DNA of 41,800 nucleotides from Nitrospira sp. (lineage in GTDB: Bacteria; Nitrospirota; Nitrospiria; Nitrospirales; Nitrospiraceae), in contig JAHBWT010000033.1 of assembly GCA_019636815.1 (NCBI GenBank), forward strand, positions 1 through 41,800, given 5' to 3'. Of this stretch, positions 27,000 to 34,950 are shown piece by piece. The first letter of the stretch is position 1. Each line of letters starts with the position of its first letter. The translations under genes were made by a program, and so were the position numbers. The notes beneath the pieces were generated by a model. It made no database searches. It was not told where the DNA came from and saw only the letters and a list, made by a program, of their open reading frames with translations.

Positions 27000-27950
27000 A
27001 TGAGCGTAGCGCAGACGACCAACAAGAAATTGGTGTTTGCCATTCTTCTCTCCGCCCTGACCGTCGGATTTCTGCTGACGATGGGGCGAGTACCACTAGC
27101 CGTCAGCCAACCGGTCACCATCCCGGCCAAGACGGTCAAGGGCCCGATTCCCATGGACGGCGCCAATCCCATTTGGGAAAGTGTCCCAGGTGTCGTTGTT
27201 CCGTTGAGCGGTCAGTTGATCACAACACCGATGCATCCCAATATTTCGGTTAAGTCGGTGTTCGTCAAGGCTATGACCAATGGGAAGGATATTGGGTTGC
27301 GTTTAGAGTGGATCGATCAGACGAAGAATGACACCGCGATTGGCCCACAGGACTTTCGTGACCAGGTGGCAGTGATGTTTCCCGTCAACACGGCAGGAGC
27401 TCCGCCGTTCCAGTGCATGGGGCAGTCCGGTGGAACGACCAACATCTGGCGGTGGAATGCCGAGTGGCAGAAGGACATCGGCAAGGATAGTGCCGGTATT
27501 TGGGATGTGGATGATCAATACCCAGGCATTTTCTGGGACTATTACTTTGAAGAGCCTGCCGGGGGTGTCACATATCCAGACCGCATCGGCCGAAGCCTCG
27601 GCCCATTCAATTCCGGCATTTGGTCGGGCAACATTATGTCTGATCCGACGCTTCGCGTAAGCTCAGTGGAAGATCTGAGCGCGAACGGCTTCAGCACCCT
27701 CACGACGCAAGCGCACCAGGATGTCATCGGAAACGGTGTGTGGGAACCGTCTGGGTCTATCAAGGGTGGAGGATATACGGGGCCGACATGGCGGGTTGTC
27801 GTGAAGCGGACATTAGAAACCGGCGACGCGAACGATGTGCAGTTTAAGGCGGGAATGTCGGTGCCGATCGCGTTTGCAGTGTGGGATGGCGCCAACATTG
27901 AACGAAACGGCATGAAGTCGCTTTCGACCTGGTTTACATTGAAGTTGTAG
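27000..27950 (+). CDS. EB_dh-type heme b subunit, NxrC-like (first copy)
   Basis: The 316-residue protein has an N-terminal signal or anchor segment (FAILLSALTVGFLLTMG) and one EB_dh domain, as in the gamma subunits of DMSO-reductase type II enzymes (ethylbenzene, chlorate, selenate, nitrite oxidoreductases). Heme b ligand candidates by family analogy are M140 in QCMGQ and K269 in VVVKRTL. The ATG at 27000 follows GAGAGGAGGG. It directly follows the TorD-like chaperone, fitting a candidate NxrC that links the catalytic subunits to periplasmic cytochromes. A strong terminator lies 60 bp downstream. It is clearly related to the 33611 product (shared TKND, FRD, CMGQ and NIW segments). Confidence 0.88.
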   Translation: MSVAQTTNKKLVFAILLSALTVGFLLTMGRVPLAVSQPVTIPAKTVKGPIPMDGANPIWESVPGVVVPLSGQLITTPMHPNISVKSVFVKAMTNGKDIGLRLEWIDQTKNDTAIGPQDFRDQVAVMFPVNTAGAPPFQCMGQSGGTTNIWRWNAEWQKDIGKDSAGIWDVDDQYPGIFWDYYFEEPAGGVTYPDRIGRSLGPFNSGIWSGNIMSDPTLRVSSVEDLSANGFSTLTTQAHQDVIGNGVWEPSGSIKGGGYTGPTWRVVVKRTLETGDANDVQFKAGMSVPIAFAVWDGANIERNGMKSLSTWFTLKL

Positions 27951-28010
27951 TCGCTCTGTACATGCTAGCGGCTTTGAAGCTCCGCGCTAGCGCAGGGATG
28001 ACAGATTGAG

Positions 28011-28058
28011 GCCTCGGATCGGTTCTCGAAGAGTGAGGGAACGATCCGAGGCTTTTTT
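28011..28058 (+). terminator. Rho-independent terminator after the first NxrC-like gene
   Basis: An 11-bp perfect stem (GCCTCGGATCG at 28011-28021 with CGATCCGAGGC at 28042-28052), a loop of about 20 bases and six T residues. It ends the 24202-27950 gene run and separates it from the radical SAM gene. A smaller hairpin (GCTAGCG at 27964-27970, CGCTAGC at 27985-27991) lies just before it. Confidence 0.92.
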
Positions 28059-28095
28059 CCATTTCGAGAGCTGGACGAATGATCATGGCATGGGA

Positions 28096-28125
28096 TTGCA
28101 TTTGACAAACTGCGGAGAGTATAAA
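28096..28125 (+). promoter_or_regulatory. possible sigma-70-type promoter of the radical SAM operon
   Basis: TTGCAT (28096-28101), an 18-bp spacer and TATAAA (28120-28125) lie between the terminator and the GTG at 28179. The neighbouring TTGACA at 28102 is only 12 bp from TATAAA and so is not a usable -35 with it. A promoter here is expected from context; the exact elements are uncertain. Confidence 0.35.
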
Positions 28126-28178
28126 GAGAACATTCGTCGAAATCGCTGATTTTCAAGACTAAAAGGACTTATCTTGCC

Positions 28179-29957
28179 GTGAAAGTCTCCTTGCTTTTCC
28201 CGCCGACATGGCATCCGTCTCAACCCTATCTCAGTTTGCCCTCCCTGACGGGATTTTTGCACCAGGGTGGGATTTCAGACGTTTCGCAGCGCGATCTCGG
28301 CATCGAATTGCTGGATACGATACTAACACGGGGGTACGCGGCTGAGATCTATCAACTGTTGATCGCGAAGCAACGAGACCTCGAGAGAACTCAAACAGGA
28401 GAGACCGGTGCAGGGAGCCGAGAGCACTACGCGAAGGTAACCGATTCTCTTGATCGCTTTGCCTATCTCGTCGACCGCATCGAGCTGGCGAAGGAGACCT
28501 TGCGCAGCGAGGAGTTTTACGATCTCGATGCCTATCGAGCCAGTTTGTTTGTGATCGATAAATGGTTGGAAGTTGTCTCGGCAGTCTACTTCCCAACACG
28601 GCTGACCGTTGTCGATAATCAGTTTGGGAACTATTCGATTTATTCCTCCAAAGATCTGATGAAAGTCGTTCGTGACGAGGAGCAGAATCCCTTTCTCAGC
28701 CTCTTCCGAAACCGGTTCCTTCCGTCAATCGTCAACAGCCGACCCGATCTCATCGGAGTCTCAATTACCGCGACGTCTCAGATCATTCCCGGCCTGACGC
28801 TCTGTCGGTTGATCAAAGAGGCCGCTCCTGATCTCCATGTGACGATCGGCGGCAGTATCTTTACTCGTCTCGTCGACAACATTCGTCGCTGTCCGAGTCT
28901 TTTTGATTTGACCGATGATATCGTCGTGTTCGAGGGGGAAACGGCTTTGTTGGAATTGGTGAACCAGTTGGCAGGCAAGAAGGATTACAGCAAAGTTCCG
29001 AACCTGATCTATCGCAACAACGGAAAAATTACGGTCAACCAGCCGTTCTATTCAGAACAGGTCGATCAACTCCCGGCGCCGAACTATGACGGCTTTCCGC
29101 TGGATCTTTATCTGTCACCGGAGCCGGTGCTTCCGGTTCAGTTTTCTCGAGGTTGTTACTATAAAGATTGTGCCTTCTGTGCATTGACTCTCGATCACCA
29201 GAATTTCCGCCAGAAGGACCCAGGACGGACCATCGAAGAGTTGCAGTGGCTCAAACAACGCTATGGCGCGCGGCATTTCTTTTTCACAGACGAGTGCTTC
29301 GCGCTGGCGCCGACGAAACGGCTGTGCCGGCAGATGATCGAGAAACACCTCGATGTGAAATGGACGTGCGAGATGCGGTTTGAGAAAAACCTTTCTCGCG
29401 AACTGTTGGCATCCATGCGGGATGCCGGGTGTTTGAAGATCGTCTTCGGATTGGAATCGTTCAACCAACGCATCATGGACTTTATGAAGAAGGGGATCAA
29501 GCAAGAGTGGGTCCGGCGAATTGCGGATGATTGCGTCGATCTCGGAATAGCCGTGCATTGCTATGTCATCGTCGGGTTCCCTACGGAAAAAGAGGAAGAA
29601 GCGCTCGAAACGATGAACTTCATCGTGGAAAATAAGAAATTGCATCGATCATACGGATTTTCTTGTCAGCCCTGCTTGTTCGATTTGGAAAAAGAAGCTC
29701 CGATCATGAGCGACCCCGGCGGATATGGGATTCGTCGCATCATGCGACCGTCGGCGGAGGACCTCAGTCTTGGTTTCTTCTATGAAGTGCAAGAGGGCAT
29801 GACCCCCGATGAAGCGGAACGGCTCTACCAATACGTGTATGAACGGATCAGCGAGGTCGTGTGCGAACTTCCGTTCAACTATGCCATGGCGGATGGATTG
29901 CTGTACATCTCCAGGGCCAGAGAAGGCGCCGAACAGGCCCCAGTGGCCGCACGTTGA
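28179..29957 (+). CDS. B12-binding-domain radical SAM protein
   Basis: The 592-residue protein has an N-terminal region fitting a cobalamin-binding domain (opening KVSLLFPPTWHPSQPYLSLP; later LIGVSITATSQIIPGL and VTIGGSIFTRL). A radical SAM core follows with cysteines C326, C331 and C334. The spacing is C-x4-C-x2-C, one residue longer than the classic CxxxCxxC, a variant I recall from some B12-binding radical SAM groups. FVFGLESFNQRIMDFM-type residues for SAM binding follow. The product and substrate are unknown. GTG at 28179 is the likely start. It leads the second half of the redox cluster, 49 bp before a membrane-protein gene. Confidence 0.9.
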   Translation: MKVSLLFPPTWHPSQPYLSLPSLTGFLHQGGISDVSQRDLGIELLDTILTRGYAAEIYQLLIAKQRDLERTQTGETGAGSREHYAKVTDSLDRFAYLVDRIELAKETLRSEEFYDLDAYRASLFVIDKWLEVVSAVYFPTRLTVVDNQFGNYSIYSSKDLMKVVRDEEQNPFLSLFRNRFLPSIVNSRPDLIGVSITATSQIIPGLTLCRLIKEAAPDLHVTIGGSIFTRLVDNIRRCPSLFDLTDDIVVFEGETALLELVNQLAGKKDYSKVPNLIYRNNGKITVNQPFYSEQVDQLPAPNYDGFPLDLYLSPEPVLPVQFSRGCYYKDCAFCALTLDHQNFRQKDPGRTIEELQWLKQRYGARHFFFTDECFALAPTKRLCRQMIEKHLDVKWTCEMRFEKNLSRELLASMRDAGCLKIVFGLESFNQRIMDFMKKGIKQEWVRRIADDCVDLGIAVHCYVIVGFPTEKEEEALETMNFIVENKKLHRSYGFSCQPCLFDLEKEAPIMSDPGGYGIRRIMRPSAEDLSLGFFYEVQEGMTPDEAERLYQYVYERISEVVCELPFNYAMADGLLYISRAREGAEQAPVAAR

Positions 29958-30006
29958 CCCTCTTTTTTTTCGACCGCTATAAGCACAGGTTGTCGTGGGT
30001 GGAGTC

Positions 30007-31131
30007 ATGAAAGCAGCAGTAGGGAGTGAGCGGTTGACGGGGAAAATTTCGGACTTTGGCCCGTTGTTCGAGTATGCCGTCAAGTTGGTTCTGCTGGCCT
30101 CCTTCCTTGAGCTGGTTCTGTATCGTCTGCTTTCCCGCCTTGGCATGCATCTGAGTAAGATGGCAGCGGAACATCCCTGGATTACGCCGACGTTCACCGC
30201 ATTGACAGAAGTCGGGACATGGCTCATCAACATCGTCGCCGTGTTGTTGTTTCTTGCTCTGGCGTTGGCCATGATCAACCGATGGAAAGGCCATGACACA
30301 AGTTGGCTGGTCAGGGGAGGAATCGCAGGCACGGTCCTGCTGTTGCTGTTGACCATCGTGTTTCTCGTTGTACAGCCGGGGATGTTGGGCGCCGTCATCT
30401 ATAACGGGTTGACGCTCGCCGTTCTCACGGCGTTCGTATCGGAGTACTGGATCACCCATCGCGAGTCGGCACAACGAGTGCTGGTTGCCGCCTACTATCT
30501 GGGCGTCTCGGGATGGTTGTACTATCAGATCGTGTCGAGCTTCTATAGTTGGATGGGGGCGGTCGCGGCACCTCCGTTGGTGTATGAATCGCACCGGACG
30601 GGTGAGGCGTTCATGCTGCTGGCCAGTTACCTGGTGTTTGTGGCGTACGGGAAGAGCAGGAGTGTCTCGCTTCGCACGAAGAATCGCCGCCAACTGAGCC
30701 GCGCCATGTGGTTTTGGGGGGTCACCGCGGTCGTATTCTCGGCGCTGATCGTCGCCGACTATCTTTTGGATCTGTACAGCCCGGCAGTTGCCTCAGCCTT
30801 TAGGAAGGCTTCGCAAGGCATCGGCTGGATCTTCCAATTCGGTATGGGCTACACGTTCTATCTGCCCTTCGCGATTTATGTCGGAGGACTGCTCTGTTGG
30901 TCTTACACGGTCGTGAAGTTGCTGATGACGGGTCGCTTGGCAGGGTATGGGATCGGTCTCATGTTCATCGCCGGCTATGCGCTTTTGTTCTCGAACCTTA
31001 CATTGATGGTCGTCCTTGGAGTGATGTTGCTCGCATTTGATCGAGCGAAGGCGGCCACACAGGAAGCCGTGTCGACAAGGGAAGGTTCTGTGATGCCGAC
31101 TGCGGAGAGGCTCATCACGGGGCAAGTGTAA
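30007..31131 (+). CDS. polytopic membrane protein, about nine to ten helices
   Basis: The 374-residue product is strongly hydrophobic. Helices appear near residues 14-33, 66-90, 103-121, 126-145, 155-180, 198-213, 236-255, 275-305 and 310-345. No CxxC, heme-ligand pattern or transporter signature that I recognise is present. The ATG at 30007 is preferred, although a GTG at 29995 is in frame. Its position between the radical SAM gene and the TPR gene suggests it belongs to the same functional module; a heme, quinone or cofactor-handling role would be speculation. Confidence 0.85.
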   Translation: MKAAVGSERLTGKISDFGPLFEYAVKLVLLASFLELVLYRLLSRLGMHLSKMAAEHPWITPTFTALTEVGTWLINIVAVLLFLALALAMINRWKGHDTSWLVRGGIAGTVLLLLLTIVFLVVQPGMLGAVIYNGLTLAVLTAFVSEYWITHRESAQRVLVAAYYLGVSGWLYYQIVSSFYSWMGAVAAPPLVYESHRTGEAFMLLASYLVFVAYGKSRSVSLRTKNRRQLSRAMWFWGVTAVVFSALIVADYLLDLYSPAVASAFRKASQGIGWIFQFGMGYTFYLPFAIYVGGLLCWSYTVVKLLMTGRLAGYGIGLMFIAGYALLFSNLTLMVVLGVMLLAFDRAKAATQEAVSTREGSVMPTAERLITGQV

Positions 31132-31151
31132 ACCAAAGAGCGAGTTGTGTT

Positions 31152-31958
31152 ATGGACACGCCTGGACAGACGACATCGCATGTAGACACCTCGGTTGATC
31201 CCGGAGATCTCACGCTTTCCCCCGAAGAAGAAATTGCCGGGATCGAAAAATTATTGGCAAGTGAGCCGGACGACTTTCAGGCGCGCTGTCGACTGGGTGA
31301 ATTGTACTTCAGCAAGGGGCGTCTCGACGATGCGTTGGCAGAGGTCAAAAAAGCGATCGAGATGGCCGAAGGCCTGCGCGCGGAGATGAATCGCTCGCTG
31401 GCCATGTACTATGCAAACCTCGGAACGATCTACGCGACCAAGAACATGAGCGACGAGGCCGAAGCCGAATTCCGGCGCGCGTTGGAGATTTTTCCGCATG
31501 ATGTCCTGGCCTTGTTCAACCTGGGGAGACTGTACGCGGACAAAAAGAACTATTTGGACGCGAAGAATTACTACGAGCGTCTCGTCGAGATCACTCCGGA
31601 TGATCCCATCGCGTGGTACAACTTGGCCGGGGTCTATGTCGAGTTAGATAACCCGCAAGTGTCCGATTACAACACAATCGACATGGGGATTCAGTGTTAC
31701 CTGCGCACCTTGGAGTTGGATCCCAAACACTTGGAGTCGAGCTTCAAGCTGATGGAAATCGCCCTCAATCACAAGAAAAGCGATTTGGCGATTCGGGTTA
31801 TGGAGAGCGCCGTGGAGCACAATCCTGACGAGCCTCTGGCGTATTACAATCTCATCAGTGTCTACGATAAATGTAAGATGTTCGATCAAGCGGAAGAGGC
31901 TCGCAAGCGGTTGAAAGAACGGTTTGCCAAGAAGGCAAAAGACAATCCTCGGTCCTGA
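31152..31958 (+). CDS. TPR-repeat protein
   Basis: The 268-residue soluble protein is made of about six tetratricopeptide repeats (segments such as FQARCRLGELYFSKGRLDDA, ALFNLGRLYADKKNYLDA and IAWYNLAGVYVELD). There is no signal peptide, so it probably acts in the cytoplasm as a protein-binding scaffold. It is 20 bp after the membrane-protein gene and 24 bp before tatA, so co-transcription is likely and a role in assembling exported complexes is plausible. Confidence 0.9.
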   Translation: MDTPGQTTSHVDTSVDPGDLTLSPEEEIAGIEKLLASEPDDFQARCRLGELYFSKGRLDDALAEVKKAIEMAEGLRAEMNRSLAMYYANLGTIYATKNMSDEAEAEFRRALEIFPHDVLALFNLGRLYADKKNYLDAKNYYERLVEITPDDPIAWYNLAGVYVELDNPQVSDYNTIDMGIQCYLRTLELDPKHLESSFKLMEIALNHKKSDLAIRVMESAVEHNPDEPLAYYNLISVYDKCKMFDQAEEARKRLKERFAKKAKDNPRS

Positions 31959-31982
31959 TCATTTTTTAGGAAGGGGGGTACT

Positions 31983-32258
31983 ATGTTTGGTAGCTTGGGG
32001 TTTACAGAACTTATTCTCATCCTCATGATCGTCTTGATCATTTTTGGTGCGGGGAAGCTTCCCCAATTAGGCGAAGGGCTCGGCAAGGCGATTAAGGGGT
32101 TCAAGAAGTCCGTGCATGAAGCGGACGCGATTGAGGCCGAAGCGCAAGCAGCAGCTCAACAGGGGACTTCGCCTCAAGCCGTAACCTCGACTGCAGCGCA
32201 GAACGCGTCGTTGACTCAGCCGGCTGGATCCACCGCCCAGCCTGCCCAGCGGTCCTAA
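31983..32258 (+). CDS. tatA: Tat translocase subunit TatA/TatE
   Basis: The 91-residue protein has the N-terminal membrane helix ([17 protein letters not shown]), the conserved [21 protein letters not shown] hinge and amphipathic helix (read with the preceding helix), and an Ala/Gln-rich tail. TatA forms the pore for folded proteins with twin-arginine signals. AGGAAGGGGGG precedes the ATG. No tatB or tatC is nearby, so this may be an extra copy serving the enzyme made by this cluster. Confidence 0.93.
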   Translation: MFGSLGFTELILILMIVLIIFGAGKLPQLGEGLGKAIKGFKKSVHEADAIEAEAQAAAQQGTSPQAVTSTAAQNASLTQPAGSTAQPAQRS

Positions 32259-32269
32259 TCGGCTACACG

Positions 32270-33523
32270 ATGGATACTGAACTTGGGTTGGCCGCGGGTT
32301 ATATCGAGACTTTTGCTGGAAACGGCAAGGCCAGAAGCACCGGTGACGGCAAGCGAGCAGTCAAGGCGGGGATCCCCCTTCCACACCACCTCGCCATAGA
32401 CAGGGACCAGCAGTGGCTGTACTTCGCCGAATCCGGATCCGATCGAGTCCGCCGCGTTCATCTGCAAGATGGGACTATCCATAATTTTGCCGGTATCGGT
32501 GAGACCTGCTACAGCGGCGATGAAGGTCTCTGCGGTGAGGCCGGTCTCTATCTTCCTCTCGGTGTCGCGTTTGATTCCCAGAACAATTTGTACATCTGTG
32601 ATTCCGGGAGTAATCGGATTCGCAAGATCGATCATGAGACGGGCGTCATTACGACGGTGGTTGGAACCGGTCAACATGGGTTTAACGGAGACGGTCCGGC
32701 GCTGGAAGTCAATCTGACTTGGCCGGCGGCGATCGCGTTCGGGGAAAACGATGCCCTCTATATCGCCGATACCCAAGCGCATAAAATCCGGTGCTACGAT
32801 CCCAAGACCGGGATGGTCTCGACGATCGCAGGAACCTGGACGGGGGAGGATGAAGCGCGTGAGCAACCGTTGGTGGCGAGAAATTTGGTCGTGCTGTCCG
32901 GTGATGCGATCGGAATCGATTTTAGTGACGATCAGGGCTGGCTCATGCCGGTCTGTTCAGACGGGTTGGACATGTCGATGTATCTGGACGATAGAAAATC
33001 CGCGATGGACGCGCGTCTCTACGACATCGTCGGTCTTGCCGTGGATAGCAAGGGCGATCTGCATATGGTCGACAAGGGCAGCAATCGCGTCCGAAAGATC
33101 GACTCGCGGACCGGAATTATCTCGACCGTCGCGGGGATCTGCCGATACGGGTATGATGGTGACGACAAGCTGGCGATCAGGGCCATGCTCCACGCGCCGG
33201 AAGCCGTGATTGTTGACCGAGAGGACAATCTCTATATCTCCGACACGATGAATCATCGGGTCCGTAAAGTAGATGGGAAGACCGGTGCCATCACGACGGT
33301 GGCAGGGAACGGGGATAGTGGCTATGAGGACAAGAATATCGGCGGCTGCGGCGCCGCTCGATTTGTCGCCAAGGAATCGGCCGGAATGTTGAAACACGGC
33401 GACGGCCTGCTCGGGGTCGACGCCGTGGTGAATTCTCCTGTGGGTTTGGCGCTGGACTCCCAGGGCCATCTCTATATCTGCGAGCGCGGAGAAAACAAGA
33501 TCCGCCGACTCAAGCTTCTATAG
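32270..33523 (+). CDS. NHL-repeat beta-propeller protein
   Basis: The 417-residue protein consists of about six NHL blades, each with a pattern like LYICDSGSNRIRKIDHETG followed by ITTVVGTG-type strands and a GDG-containing loop. No signal peptide is visible and no heme motif is present. A stretch with fewer repeat features (about residues 190-250) interrupts the propeller. The gene starts 11 bp after tatA, with no clear ribosome site, suggesting coupled translation. Function is unknown; such propellers bind proteins or small ligands. Confidence 0.88.
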   Translation: MDTELGLAAGYIETFAGNGKARSTGDGKRAVKAGIPLPHHLAIDRDQQWLYFAESGSDRVRRVHLQDGTIHNFAGIGETCYSGDEGLCGEAGLYLPLGVAFDSQNNLYICDSGSNRIRKIDHETGVITTVVGTGQHGFNGDGPALEVNLTWPAAIAFGENDALYIADTQAHKIRCYDPKTGMVSTIAGTWTGEDEAREQPLVARNLVVLSGDAIGIDFSDDQGWLMPVCSDGLDMSMYLDDRKSAMDARLYDIVGLAVDSKGDLHMVDKGSNRVRKIDSRTGIISTVAGICRYGYDGDDKLAIRAMLHAPEAVIVDREDNLYISDTMNHRVRKVDGKTGAITTVAGNGDSGYEDKNIGGCGAARFVAKESAGMLKHGDGLLGVDAVVNSPVGLALDSQGHLYICERGENKIRRLKLL

Positions 33524-33610
33524 TCAACGCCTCCTCCTCGTCACGTTTGTCTCGTACCAGTTTTGTGGTAATCTGAATCCGATTCGTTCTCGGAGTATCA
33601 GGCTGTGCAT

Positions 33611-34429
33611 ATGGTTTTGATTGCCAACTCCCGCTCTCATCTCCTTGGTTTTTTATCCGGATTGATCGTCCTCGCCAGTGTCCTCGGGGCGTTCGGGATT
33701 CCCCTGGTCAGTTCCGAGGGAATGAGCATCAGATCATATTTGGTCCGAGGAGATCTGCCGAAGGCTGCCGACGCCGCCGCTTGGCAACACGTTTCGCCGA
33801 CCACCATTCCTCTAAGCGGCCAGGTCATTACGAGACCGGTCTGGCCCGAGCCCACGGTGCGCGCGTTGACCGTGCGGTCCATGCACAACGGGACCGATAT
33901 TGCCTTTCTCCTAGAGTGGCAAGACAACACGAAGAATGATCGACTGACTCCAGGCACCTTCCGGGATGGGGTTGCGATCGGCCTTCCCCTCGGTGATGCT
34001 CCGGCTTTTTTCTGTATGGGACAGCTGGATCATTACATCAACATCTGGCATTGGAAGGCGGATTGGCAGAGTGACATCGATCGGCGCGCGGCTCGTGCTT
34101 CGGAAAGGAAAGAGGGTGGTGTGCGGACCTTCGAAGTCATTCCACGGCGGGTTTCTTCCGTGGAAGATCTGATCGGTGGGGGATTCAGTACCCTGACCAC
34201 GAAAGAAAAACAGGGGCGAGTCCAGGGGCACGCGTTCTGGAAGGACGGTATCTGGCATGTCGTAATGCGCCGGCCACTTCAGAGTGAAGAGCAAGAGAGT
34301 GAAGCGAAACTTGTTCCAGGGCGCGTCCAAGCCATTTCGTTTTCCGTCTGGAACGGCGAAAATAAAGAGCGAAATGGACAGAAGGCCGTGGCCCCGTGGT
34401 TTCATCTTCGCCTCGATCCAATGACGTAA
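33611..34429 (+). CDS. EB_dh-type protein, NxrC-like (second copy)
   Basis: The 272-residue protein has an N-terminal hydrophobic signal or anchor (LGFLSGLIVLASVLGAFG) and an EB_dh domain related to the 27000 product. Shared segments include IPLSGQVIT, LEWQDNTKND, FRDGVAIG and CMGQ. M136 matches the Met ligand, but the position of the Lys ligand (K269 in the other copy) is R220 here (HVVMRRPL). It is about 40 residues shorter, mostly in the middle. GTG at 33605 is an alternative start two codons upstream. It may be a second electron-transfer subunit or a diverged duplicate. Confidence 0.85.
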   Translation: MVLIANSRSHLLGFLSGLIVLASVLGAFGIPLVSSEGMSIRSYLVRGDLPKAADAAAWQHVSPTTIPLSGQVITRPVWPEPTVRALTVRSMHNGTDIAFLLEWQDNTKNDRLTPGTFRDGVAIGLPLGDAPAFFCMGQLDHYINIWHWKADWQSDIDRRAARASERKEGGVRTFEVIPRRVSSVEDLIGGGFSTLTTKEKQGRVQGHAFWKDGIWHVVMRRPLQSEEQESEAKLVPGRVQAISFSVWNGENKERNGQKAVAPWFHLRLDPMT

Positions 34430-34493
34430 TCACAGAACGTCAGCGGTCATTTGTTTCTCGACGCGAGGCCGTTCCCTCAGTTGGAGAGCAAGA

Positions 34494-34931
34494 ATGTTGA
34501 ACGTGCCACTGCTAGTGGGAATCGTGCTGTCGTGCGGGCTCGCTTTCTTCGCGCAAGAGTTCGTATGTGCAACCACGGAGAGCGGCTCCATGACGGAGGA
34601 CGAGGCGTCGAGTCTTGGAGAGGAGTTTGGCATCGTGGTGGGGCCGGTGGATGAAGAAATCCAGAGGGAGCTGAAGTTGCAGCGGCCACAGGGCGTTGCG
34701 GTGTTCGAGGTGATCGGGAATTCACGAGCGGACGATGCGGGGATCAAGGTTCGGTCCGTCGTCAAGGAAATTGACAAACAGGAGATCCGCAACATGGCGG
34801 ATTTCGGTCGAGCCTTGAAGAAAGCCATGACAGGCTGCAACTTTACCGTCGGAACCTATGAGCCGGCAGAGCCGGGCGAGCCCGTCAGCTGGGGCGTCAA
34901 TTTCCATTTCGTCGGGTGCAAGCGGGATTAG
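34494..34931 (+). CDS. small exported PDZ-like protein
   Basis: The 145-residue product has a signal peptide (VPLLVGIVLSCGLAFFAQE) and a PDZ-like core: a GVAVFEVIGNSRADDAGIK peptide-binding region followed by VVKEIDKQEIRNMADF. It has no protease domain. A GGAG ribosome site precedes the ATG. It lies 64 bp after the second NxrC-like gene and 19 bp before the first multiheme cytochrome, so a helper role in the periplasm is inferred. Two cysteines (in TGCNF and VGCKRD) sit near the end. Confidence 0.85.
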   Translation: MLNVPLLVGIVLSCGLAFFAQEFVCATTESGSMTEDEASSLGEEFGIVVGPVDEEIQRELKLQRPQGVAVFEVIGNSRADDAGIKVRSVVKEIDKQEIRNMADFGRALKKAMTGCNFTVGTYEPAEPGEPVSWGVNFHFVGCKRD

Positions 34932-34950
34932 GGAGCGAAGGTCGATCGAC

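Noticed and set aside
29649-30693. Two minus-strand open frames of about 240 codons opposite the radical SAM and membrane-protein genes.
   Set aside because: They overlap each other and two convincing plus-strand genes, and are rich in Arg, Pro and Gln as expected for antisense translation.
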